Assembly (NCBI GenBank): GCA_003978875.1
Contig: QNXQ01000081.1
Location: forward strand, 1 to 10,223
Direction of reading: 5' to 3'
From: Aquifex sp.
GTDB taxonomy: Bacteria > Aquificota > Aquificia > Aquificales > Aquificaceae
DNA: 10,223 nt
Shown: positions 1 to 6,511 of the stretch, one piece after another
Layout of the letters: each line of letters begins with the position of its first letter
Position numbering within the stretch: position 1 is the stretch's first letter
Position numbers and translations under genes: made by a program
The notes under the pieces: generated by a model
The model's input: only the letters and a program-made list of their open reading frames with translations
Told to the model about the DNA's origin: nothing
Databases searched by the model: none

Positions 1-136
1 CTTTTTTCTTGGTAAAGTACCTACCAACTTCTTTCTTTACGATTTCATCTTTAAAAATAACCTCTATATACACTATCCATTGACCTCTATGGTACTCAAC
101 AAAGGTTTCTGCAAGCAATGCTTTATCGGGAAACAT
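1..136 (-). CDS. Unknown small protein, 5' part only (runs off left edge)
   Basis: An open frame starts at ATG 136-134 with a good ribosome site, AAGGAG at 150-145, eight bases upstream. It stays open for 45 codons to the window edge. The visible N-terminus begins MFPDKALLAETFVEYHRG, is mixed in charge, and has a beta-prone hydrophobic stretch (WIVYIEVIF) followed by a lysine-rich part. I see no signal peptide or membrane helix and do not recognise the family. The start lies inside the end of the preceding gene (stop at 125-123), a 14-bp overlap that suggests translational coupling, so it is probably the fifth gene of the hydrogenase operon. The strong ribosome site and overlap are the main reasons to believe it is real. 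Its function and full length cannot be judged from here. Confidence 0.6.
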   Translation of the reverse strand, partial: MFPDKALLAETFVEYHRGQWIVYIEVIFKDEIVKKEVGRYFTKKK

Positions 137-308
137 ATCTTCTTCTCCTTAAAAATATCAATGCAAGAATTCCAATCAGAAAGACGGAAATCGCAAGAAT
201 AATATCCTCTATATGAAACAAGCCAATATGCATATGGGGAACGGGTTTGATATGGGCAAAAGCACTGCCTAATATTAATAAAAATGAAAGTATTAAAAGA
301 TTACCCAT
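123..308 (-). CDS. Small membrane protein with histidine-rich outer loop, hydrogenase operon
   Basis: This gene encodes 61 residues and starts at ATG 308, eight bases after an AGGAGG ribosome site. Residues 1-18 look like a signal peptide or first membrane helix, ending in GSAFA. Residues about 19-33 form a short polar loop with four histidines (H19, H25, H27, H32) and two prolines, including HMH at 25-27. Residues about 36-53 form a second hydrophobic helix (IILAISVFLIGILALIFL), and the tail is RRRRYVSR. The positive-inside rule puts the loop outside and the arginines in the cytoplasm. If the signal is cleaved after FA, the product is a single-span protein with a histidine-rich N-terminus outside. 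It lies 15 bp after the protease gene, so it is co-transcribed with the hydrogenase. I recognise no family. A membrane tether for the otherwise soluble enzyme, or nickel handling, are guesses. Confidence 0.7.
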   Translation of the reverse strand: MGNLLILSFLLILGSAFAHIKPVPHMHIGLFHIEDIILAISVFLIGILALIFLRRRRYVSR

Positions 309-323
309 GATTTACACCTCCTA

Positions 324-1085
324 CTAAATTAGTGAAACTATCAAGGTTTTTTCCTCATCAAACCAGATAGCCTTTTTTTTGCCATAAACGTTTCCAGGTG
401 GAAGGATTTCCCATATTAAAGCAGCTCTATCACCTTTTTTGTTAAATCGTTTCAATAATAACCCTCCGTGTGCCGGTCTTTTTACGGGGGTTATATAAAG
501 CTTCATACCTTTCGGGAAAACAACTATATTCATGTAATCTTTAAAGTGTTTTTCAGAAAGTTCAGAGGGGAATATTATGTAACCCTCGGGAGTTATTTCC
601 ACTTCATAAGTTTCTCTCAAATCTCTTATATATTTATTAATAATTATATTAATTACCTCTCTGGCTGCCGACTTTACCTCACTGGACATAGGAGCACCTA
701 CTTCAAAGTTTTTTCCGTTAATCAAAAATACAGTACAATCTCTGGGAAAAGACTCTTTTAAAATTTCTTTACCTATTGCTATAGCTTCAAACCATTTTAT
801 GGAATGCAGATTACCCTCTCGCGGATCGGGTAATTCTTCTATTTCTTTTAATGGAAGTTCATACACGGTTCCGGGTTTATCTTCCGTTTTACAAGCATCG
901 ATGAAGATAACTTTTTTTGCTCCCTTTATATGAAAAATTACATCAATACCGGACGTTCCTCCGTCAAAAAGTTCTATGTAGGGGGATACCCCCCGCTCCC
1001 AAAGATTCTTTATTATATATGGTCCCACTCCATCATCTCCCCTTACCGGATTGCCACATCCTACTATAACAATATCCTTAGGCAT
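324..1085 (-). CDS. [NiFe]-hydrogenase maturation endopeptidase (HupD/HoxW family) with extra C-terminal domain
   Basis: The N-terminal ~150 residues match the HupD/HybD/HycI peptidase family, which cuts the C-terminal tail off the large subunit once the nickel site is assembled. Visible motifs are VGCGNPVRGDDGVGP (residues 8-22), FIDA around D63, and GNLH with H94. D18, D63 and H94 correspond to the nickel-sensing residues Glu16, Asp62 and His93 of HybD. At 253 residues it is about 90-100 longer than usual. The extra part, about 160-253, is a separate beta-rich segment beginning VEITPEGYIIFPSEL, faintly like an AbrB/MraZ strand-turn-strand, and also contains RPAHGGLLLKR and an aromatic/acidic end. 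I cannot name this domain. The start ATG 1085 has AAGGTG seven bases upstream and follows the large-subunit stop by 22 bp. Its likely substrate is that neighbour, which retains a tail. Confidence 0.9.
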   Translation of the reverse strand: MPKDIVIVGCGNPVRGDDGVGPYIIKNLWERGVSPYIELFDGGTSGIDVIFHIKGAKKVIFIDACKTEDKPGTVYELPLKEIEELPDPREGNLHSIKWFEAIAIGKEILKESFPRDCTVFLINGKNFEVGAPMSSEVKSAAREVINIIINKYIRDLRETYEVEITPEGYIIFPSELSEKHFKDYMNIVVFPKGMKLYITPVKRPAHGGLLLKRFNKKGDRAALIWEILPPGNVYGKKKAIWFDEEKTLIVSLI

Positions 1086-1107
1086 AGTTTTACACCTTGT
1101 TCATTGT

Positions 1108-2742
1108 TTATTTGAAGGTTCCAAGTTTATATCTGGCAAGTTCTTTTCCTTTCTTTTTGTCATAAACGTGAACGGTACATACTAAACAAGAGTCAAAACT
1201 ACGGGCTACATGGGCTACTTCAACAGGATCTTCAGGATTCTTTATAGGCGCTCCCACTATAGCCTTTTCTATCGGTCCCTTTTGACCCTGACTGTCCATT
1301 GGACCAATGTTCCACGCAGTAGGAGTAACTATCTGGTAATTCTTTATTTTTCCATTTTCTATAACAATCCAATCCATTAAAGCTCCTCTTGCTGCCTCTG
1401 TTCCACCAAAGCCTTTTCCTTCGGGTAATTCCTTAGGTTTTTGGTAAAACCTATCGTCTTGGAAATCTATTTTTCCTAACCACTCTTTTACCCATTTGTA
1501 ATACTTAACCGCTTCGTGCATGCGTGCTAATACTCTCACCATGACACTCGGACCTATCTCTTCAACTATGTTCCTAAATAGCGGATCAATAGCGTGTTCT
1601 ACTTTACTTGATGCAGAACAACTTTGTTTTGCTTCTTCATATCCTGCTACTACTTGTCTTGCTAAAGGTCCAGCTTCTAACGGTACGGGCTTTCCGTTTA
1701 TGATATACCTTGGAGCTTTAGCCCAAGAATACTTTCCTTGCTTCTTAGCTTCTTCAGGGTCAAGAGGAATGGTATCTTCATCCCAGGGATGTATTAGCCA
1801 GGAACCTTCGTAATAGGAATGGGTTATATCTTCTCTAACATTCAAGTGGTCGAAAGTGTAATATTTTCCGTTATAAACTACACCTGACGGAGCAATTAAA
1901 GCTTTATTTCTATCCTCTATAGTTGAAACCGGGTATAAGCTTGGATCTATGTAAGTTCCACAGGCAATGAAATTTCCGACTCCTCGACCGTATTTATCAA
2001 GACCATTTTCCAAACAAAATCTTATGAACAATCCACAATCCGAGTTATAGTGACTTTCATTTTCTTCAAGCCAATTTAGAATATCCTGCCATGTTTTATT
2101 TTCCAACCATCTATCTACCGAACAACCCAACCAAACTTTTTCTAACCATTCTGTTCTGTACCTTTCAAGGAGTGCATGTGCACGGGTTATGTGGTCCAGT
2201 TGAGGTGCACACATAACTCCTCCAGGCACCATAAAGGAAGAGTGAGGCCATTGTCCTCCAAAAAGTGCGTATATTTTTACAGGTATTGCTGATATTTCAA
2301 GGCCTATTTTATAACTCGTACCGACAAAGGGTGCCCATCTTCTCACAACTTCATCGTATAGTGAGCTCTTTGCGTAATTTTTATTGGTAAAGTCTATAGC
2401 GAATATTGCATAGAACCACCTCGGTATAGACTGTAATGTTTCACAAGCTTGGGCTATATTCCTAATCCACCAAGCATTTGGTGGTATCTCTGTTCTCCAT
2501 GCAGTATCTATAGCCTGAGCTGCCTTATAAAGGTGGCTTCCTCCACATATACCGCATACACGGGGAGTTACTATCAAGCCTGCCAGAGGATCTTTGCCCT
2601 TAAGGATTATTTCAAAACCTCTGAACATTACAGCTTCGACTTTAACATCTGTAACATATCCGTCTTCTACTATAACTTCCGCTCTTACATCTCCCTCTAA
2701 CCTTGCAAGAGGATCTATAACTAAAGTTTGCTTGTTAGCCAT
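1108..2742 (-). CDS. hupL: [NiFe]-hydrogenase large (catalytic) subunit, group 2 uptake type
   Basis: This 544-residue subunit carries the Ni-Fe(CN)2CO site that splits H2. The N-terminal metal motif RVCGICGGSH supplies C63 and C66. The C-terminal motif FDSCLVCTVH supplies C519 and C522, followed by H525. The 19 residues after H525 match the tail removed by the maturation protease, encoded next. H2-sensing HupV/HoxC proteins lack such a tail, which argues for an enzyme and not a sensor. Ser replaces the Pro of the more common DPCxxC form. Start choice: a GTG at 2751 overlaps the ribosome site AGGAGG (2756-2751), so I take ATG 2742, eight bases downstream of it. The gene follows the small-subunit stop by 20 bp. 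Overall similarity is to cyanobacterial HupL and the soluble Aquifex hydrogenase. From memory, HydDB puts the Aquificales type in its own subgroup (2d), but I cannot verify that placement here. Confidence 0.96.
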   Translation of the reverse strand: MANKQTLVIDPLARLEGDVRAEVIVEDGYVTDVKVEAVMFRGFEIILKGKDPLAGLIVTPRVCGICGGSHLYKAAQAIDTAWRTEIPPNAWWIRNIAQACETLQSIPRWFYAIFAIDFTNKNYAKSSLYDEVVRRWAPFVGTSYKIGLEISAIPVKIYALFGGQWPHSSFMVPGGVMCAPQLDHITRAHALLERYRTEWLEKVWLGCSVDRWLENKTWQDILNWLEENESHYNSDCGLFIRFCLENGLDKYGRGVGNFIACGTYIDPSLYPVSTIEDRNKALIAPSGVVYNGKYYTFDHLNVREDITHSYYEGSWLIHPWDEDTIPLDPEEAKKQGKYSWAKAPRYIINGKPVPLEAGPLARQVVAGYEEAKQSCSASSKVEHAIDPLFRNIVEEIGPSVMVRVLARMHEAVKYYKWVKEWLGKIDFQDDRFYQKPKELPEGKGFGGTEAARGALMDWIVIENGKIKNYQIVTPTAWNIGPMDSQGQKGPIEKAIVGAPIKNPEDPVEVAHVARSFDSCLVCTVHVYDKKKGKELARYKLGTFK

Positions 2743-2762
2743 GGCTAACACCTCCTGAAAAG

Positions 2763-3734
2763 CTAAACTACAAACATATCTTCGTTAGCCCACTTAGGTG
2801 CAGCTACCCGAGCTGCAGCCGCGTGAATCATATAAGTGAGCTTATCTCCCTCATGAACAACTTCTTTAGGAATAACTCCCGCAACTTTTTGGGTTTTGAA
2901 TATTGTTCCGGGAGCAAGGTCGTAGTGGGGGAATCCGAACTCTGTACATCCAATGCATGGATGCCCTGACCTTTGTTTTGAACTTACACCATTCCACAGA
3001 ATTCTATTGCACGGTGCATGGGTCATAGGCCCCCTACAACCTAATTCGTAAAAGAGGCAACCTTTCCGCGTTCCTTGCCCAAATTCTTCAGCGGCAGTTT
3101 TCCATTCAAAATATTGAACCCTTGTACAACCGGTTTGGGAAAAGGTTTTAAAGAAGGTCACAGGTCTATTAAATTCATCGAGTTGAATATCCTCAGCCCT
3201 TCCTACAGCTAGAGCAACCAGTATTTGAGTAATCCAGTCATAGTGAGCGGGACAACCCGGAATGTTTATTACGGGTAGACCTCCTTTTGATACAAAATCC
3301 GCACCTAAGAAACCACCTTTTTCTGTCTTATGAAATTGTAAACCTGTTGATTCCGTAGGATTAGGAGGAACAGCAGGTATATTACCTTGACATGCACAGT
3401 TTCCAACAGCAACTACGTACTTTGCTACATGAGCGAGATCCCAAACCCAATCTTTCATAGGTCTTCCTGCAAACATGTTGTATCTTCCCGTTCCATTAGG
3501 GCCCAGAATGACTGTTCCTTCGAAAACGAAGATGTCTAAAGGTATTTTCCCTGCGAGTATATCGTTAAGTAAATTTTTAACTTGGTCACCCATTTCAAGG
3601 CCGGCGGAAGGGTGCCACAAAATCTCTATATCAAAATCTGTAACCAAGTCGCACACAGAAGGATATTCAGCATTTAAAAAAGACATTGTATTTCCATTGC
3701 ATGCACCACCATGCAACCAAAGTAAGGTAGCCAT
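2763..3734 (-). CDS. hupS: [NiFe]-hydrogenase small (iron-sulfur) subunit, group 2 uptake type, no Tat signal
   Basis: This 323-residue subunit passes electrons from the Ni-Fe site through three Fe-S clusters. It starts directly with MATLLWLHGGACNGN, so it has neither the twin-arginine signal nor the membrane-anchor helix of group 1 enzymes and should stay in the cytoplasm. Probable cluster residues are C12, C28, C113/C115 and C161 (proximal region), Q200, C203, C226 and C233 (distal), and C242, C260 and C263 (medial). The usual CxxC of the proximal site reads C12-N-G-N15, and the distal His-x-x-Cys reads Q200-T-G-C203. Both changes are familiar from cyanobacterial HupS, which it resembles along its length (for example GCRGPMTHAPCNRILWN). 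The start ATG 3734 follows GGGAGGA by a normal spacing. It is the first gene of the operon, transcribed away from two DUF1641 genes. The electron acceptor is not evident. Confidence 0.96.
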   Translation of the reverse strand: MATLLWLHGGACNGNTMSFLNAEYPSVCDLVTDFDIEILWHPSAGLEMGDQVKNLLNDILAGKIPLDIFVFEGTVILGPNGTGRYNMFAGRPMKDWVWDLAHVAKYVVAVGNCACQGNIPAVPPNPTESTGLQFHKTEKGGFLGADFVSKGGLPVINIPGCPAHYDWITQILVALAVGRAEDIQLDEFNRPVTFFKTFSQTGCTRVQYFEWKTAAEEFGQGTRKGCLFYELGCRGPMTHAPCNRILWNGVSSKQRSGHPCIGCTEFGFPHYDLAPGTIFKTQKVAGVIPKEVVHEGDKLTYMIHAAAARVAAPKWANEDMFVV

Positions 3735-3899
3735 GATATTTCCTCCCTTGAAGGTTATTCTCCCTTACAATATGGACAAAAATTTCTGAATGAATATTTA
3801 TTCTTCTTATAAATTTGATAAGTTAATTTAATTGATAACATCACAATTACAAACTTAATCTCTAAAGTTAAGAACTTTTTACAAAGGAGGGTGAAAATC
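3735..3899. promoter_or_regulatory. Divergent control region between hydrogenase operon and DUF1641 pair
   Basis: These 165 bp of AT-rich sequence must hold promoters for both directions. For the plus strand a plausible sigma-70-like pair is TTGATA (3832-3837), an 18-bp spacer and TAATCT (3856-3861), giving a leader of about 30 bases before the AGGAGG at 3885-3890. For the minus strand several AT-rich hexamers exist, such as TATAAG at 3811-3806, but no convincing pair. TTGATAA occurs twice in direct orientation (3815-3821 and 3832-3838), 17 bp apart, and the second copy runs into a small palindrome TGAT-AAC-ATCA (3833-3843). These could be an operator. The promoter and operator calls are inference; only the divergent arrangement and the repeats are seen directly. 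Confidence 0.5.
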
Positions 3900-4322
3900 A
3901 TGGCTTACAATAAAGGTAATGGTGTAAATTTCCTGAATAATACAGAAATTAAAGAAGAATTTTTAGAAAATATAGACGATAAAATCGAAATAATTGCTTT
4001 TTTGCTTGAAGCTTTAAGTAGTTTCATAAAGAGGAGTCCTGTAATACTCGAAAGCTTAAATAACGATATAATCAGGATGAGGGAACAATTAGCGAACAAG
4101 GGGGATACAAAAGCTATATCTTCACTTATAGAATTCGTACTTTCTCCAGAATTTGCAGGATTGGTAGAAGGATTAAAAAGCGCGTACATTGAAACCAAGG
4201 AGAACAACTACAGAACGAGTATAACGGGATTGGTAAGAGCTTTAACTGATGAAGATATCCAAAGAGCTTTAGCTTTCATTCTTTTGGCTTTAAAACGTAT
4301 AGGTCAAAATTTGCATAAATAA
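3900..4322 (+). CDS. DUF1641-like helical protein, first of tandem pair
   Basis: This 140-residue protein is predicted almost wholly helical, with no signal peptide and no true membrane helix. The segment at about 107-138 (GLVRALTDEDIQRALAFILL) fits the DUF1641 pattern: an amphipathic helix, Asp/Glu-Pro-like turn, then a hydrophobic helix ending in KRIG. DUF1641 proteins are known beside formate dehydrogenase-like and sulfide:quinone oxidoreductase genes, but their biochemical role is not established. There are no cysteines, so it holds no Fe-S cluster. A GTG at 3891 abuts the AGGAGG (3885-3890), so the ATG at 3900, nine bases from it, is the likely start. The gene is divergent from the hydrogenase and immediately precedes a paralogue. 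A part in hydrogenase electron transfer or assembly is inferred only from position. Confidence 0.8.
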   Translation: MAYNKGNGVNFLNNTEIKEEFLENIDDKIEIIAFLLEALSSFIKRSPVILESLNNDIIRMREQLANKGDTKAISSLIEFVLSPEFAGLVEGLKSAYIETKENNYRTSITGLVRALTDEDIQRALAFILLALKRIGQNLHK

Positions 4323-4335
4323 GGAGTGTTGGGCT

Positions 4336-4791
4336 ATGTACGTATTTTTAAGGCAACCTGAGGATGAGATAATAGAGGAATATTTTTCTAATCCCGAGAA
4401 TATAAAGCACCTGGTAACTTTCCTGAACAGTATTGACGCTCTTGCATACTTTGCAGAGGTTTTACATAAATATGTCAATGTTGACCCTAATTTGAAAACG
4501 GCAGTGTATAGCTCCGGTGGAATGAGAGAATTCTACATTAGAGAACATACCGAAAAGCTAAAGTTTATGATTGACGAATTAGTAAGTACACTGGAATTTG
4601 GAAACTTAAAATCATTAGCTAGGGCAAACTATGAAGCCTTCCTGGAAGCGAAAAGGGAAAAACCGAGAATGAGTATGTGGAAGGCTTTCAAAGAATTAAG
4701 AGATCCGGAAGTAAAACTAACTATAGGTTTTCTGCTTCTACTAATGAAAAAGGTAGGGAAAGTCATAGAGGGAGAAGAAGACATCAGGTAA
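4336..4791 (+). CDS. DUF1641-like helical protein, second of tandem pair
   Basis: This 151-residue protein follows its neighbour by 13 bp. Its ribosome site AAGGAG (4321-4326) overlaps the upstream stop codon, so the two are almost certainly one transcript. The C-terminal segment at about 113-144 (WKAFKELRDPEVKLTIGF, then LLLLMKKVGK) is a clear DUF1641-type ending and aligns with the end of the first protein (ALTDEDIQRALAF against ELRDPEVKLTIGF). The N-terminal two-thirds is helical and different from the first protein, so the two are diverged and probably not interchangeable; a hetero-oligomer is possible. No cysteine or other cofactor motif is visible. The gene converges on hypX, leaving 15 bp between stop codons. 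I infer a hydrogenase-related role from location and do not know the function. Confidence 0.82.
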   Translation: MYVFLRQPEDEIIEEYFSNPENIKHLVTFLNSIDALAYFAEVLHKYVNVDPNLKTAVYSSGGMREFYIREHTEKLKFMIDELVSTLEFGNLKSLARANYEAFLEAKREKPRMSMWKAFKELRDPEVKLTIGFLLLLMKKVGKVIEGEEDIR

Positions 4792-4806
4792 TCCATCCAC
4801 AGATTA

Positions 4807-6495
4807 TCAATCTATATTTACTTTCCTTCTGTGCTTTGCAAGATAAGGGGGAGTTCTGAAATGGGGTTTTCTGTGAACAAAGTAGTATCTGGCAATATGA
4901 TAGCTTGTGTCAAAGCCGTAGAAATTAAGTTTCATTCTCTCAAGTTCATGTTCACGGGCTTTTTTTATTTCCTCTAACCACTTGGGATTAGTTCTTTCTT
5001 TCTTTTTATTTTCAATGAACTTATGGTACTCAGGTGAGTTTATAAATTCTTTTATCTTATTCTTTAAAATTTCTCTAAACTCCGAAGTGGTTTTTCCGAA
5101 AACACCGTCTATTAGTTCTACCTTAAAGGCTGTATAGGAGCTTATAGGCATTCTGTTGTCAATTATTTCTTTTCCTTTATCTAATCCGACCCTTTTCGGA
5201 AGAATATAAGTCCAAAACTCGGAACCGTATAGATTTCCTATATTTTTATAGTGGGGGTTTAATACTACACCTTTTCTGGCATATACCAGGTCACAGTTTA
5301 GAGCCATAAAAACTCCTCCAGCACCAGCATTTCCTTGCATACCTGCAACTGTTAATTTATCAATAGTCTTTAGTATTTCCTCACACACATCGTCTATTGC
5401 GTTTATGTTTCTCCAGCTTTCATCCGGAGGACTTTCCGCATGTTCTATCGTATTCAAATTCATTCCGTTCGAAAAGAAATCCTCCTGTCCTAATAAAACT
5501 ATCGCTTTAATAGGTCTTTTTTTAGCATATCTTATTGTTTCAAGGAGTCTATAACATTGCTCGGTAGACATAGCGCCGTTGTAGAACCTAAAGTATATAT
5601 ATCCAATTTCTTCCTCTTCTACATATTCAATTTCTCTGTAGGTTTTAAAATCCACTTCTTCCCACGGTTTTATAACCAATTCCGGAACTTTGTCTGCTAA
5701 ATGGGGAAGTACCCTGAGAGCCGGCAATTTAATACTTTCCTTTTTAACCTCCCTCAGGTGTGTAATCCAGACTGCTCCGTCCCTCGTGGCTATACATATC
5801 GCTTCATCTCTGTGAGCCAGAACTTCTCCAGGTTTTCCCTTTAACTGCTCCTCGGGATAAGCGTTGTAAAGATAGTACTCGTTTCCTTCCACAATTCCTA
5901 TAGCACCCGGTTGACTGTCGGATGCGTATATTTTTCTCAAAACCGTTTGGGTATCGTCTTTTTCCCAATCTATTCTTCTATCTTCCCTATCTATCTTGTT
6001 CCAAGTAAATTCTCCACTTTGGGGAATAGGTTCAAAGTTTCCTCTTTCAAACTTTTCCAAAGCTTCTAATACACACTCAACGGCAGCTTCTGTAACTTCA
6101 TTTCTGTATACACTTGATTTTCTTGCAAACCTCATGGGAAAAGTTCTGTATGCCCATATATCGCCTGCATCGTATTCCTCCGACGCTTCTATAAGCATTA
6201 CACCCCACTCCTTAGCGTTGTTAAGAATAGCCCAGTCTATCGCGTGAGGCCCCCTGTCCCCAGGAGGTCCAGGATGAACAATCAAGGTTTTATACTTTTT
6301 CCACACTTCAGCTGGAATCTTTCTTCTCAGGAAAGGAGCTATTACTAAATCAGGCTTGTAAAGCTCGGCAGCTTCTATCGTAAGCTCCGGGTGAACGTCG
6401 AGTTCTATTGAAACGTCATGCCCTCTTTCCGTGAGTTCACAATATAAACGCTGAGAAAGAGAATTGAATCTATAACAAAGAAACAAAATTCTCAT
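4807..6495 (-). CDS. hypX: HypX, CO-ligand synthase for [NiFe]-hydrogenase maturation
   Basis: HypX makes the active-site CO ligand from N10-formyl-tetrahydrofolate, the route that works in the presence of oxygen. The 562-residue protein has a formyltransferase-like N-terminal domain with VHPGPPGDRGPHAIDWAI (H74) and YDAGDIW (residues 108-114). A second folate-domain module spans about 160-270, and a crotonase-like C-terminal domain carries FFSNGMNL (about 340) and the oxyanion-type GNAGAGG (388-394). An ATG at 6501 would add two residues, but I prefer ATG 6495. With that start, arginines fall at 9, 131 and 542, the numbering I remember for the Aquifex aeolicus HypX structure. Neither start has a good ribosome site. 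It follows kdsB by 16 bp on the same strand and is probably co-transcribed with it. Its job ties it to the hydrogenase genes on the other side of the DUF1641 pair. Confidence 0.95.
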   Translation of the reverse strand: MRILFLCYRFNSLSQRLYCELTERGHDVSIELDVHPELTIEAAELYKPDLVIAPFLRRKIPAEVWKKYKTLIVHPGPPGDRGPHAIDWAILNNAKEWGVMLIEASEEYDAGDIWAYRTFPMRFARKSSVYRNEVTEAAVECVLEALEKFERGNFEPIPQSGEFTWNKIDREDRRIDWEKDDTQTVLRKIYASDSQPGAIGIVEGNEYYLYNAYPEEQLKGKPGEVLAHRDEAICIATRDGAVWITHLREVKKESIKLPALRVLPHLADKVPELVIKPWEEVDFKTYREIEYVEEEEIGYIYFRFYNGAMSTEQCYRLLETIRYAKKRPIKAIVLLGQEDFFSNGMNLNTIEHAESPPDESWRNINAIDDVCEEILKTIDKLTVAGMQGNAGAGGVFMALNCDLVYARKGVVLNPHYKNIGNLYGSEFWTYILPKRVGLDKGKEIIDNRMPISSYTAFKVELIDGVFGKTTSEFREILKNKIKEFINSPEYHKFIENKKKERTNPKWLEEIKKAREHELERMKLNFYGFDTSYHIARYYFVHRKPHFRTPPYLAKHRRKVNID

Positions 6496-6511
6496 TCCCA
6501 TAAATTTAATT

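Noticed and set aside
468..761. Open frame antisense to the maturation protease.
   Set aside because: It is a shadow of a clearly conserved gene; its translation is low-complexity and rich in Tyr, Phe and Ser.
3475..3789. Open frame antisense to hupS on the plus strand, reaching into the control region.
   Set aside because: It mirrors the conserved hydrogenase coding frame, has no ribosome site and gives no recognisable protein.
3833..3843. FNR binding site in the divergent control region.
   Set aside because: The halves TGAT and ATCA are three bases apart, not four, and one outer base fails; kept only as a generic palindrome.
4801..4813. AGATT-ATC-AATCT inverted repeat between the convergent DUF1641 and hypX genes, as a bidirectional terminator.
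   Set aside because: A five-pair AT-rich stem with a three-base loop and no proper T tract would not be stable in a thermophile, and it overlaps the hypX stop codon.
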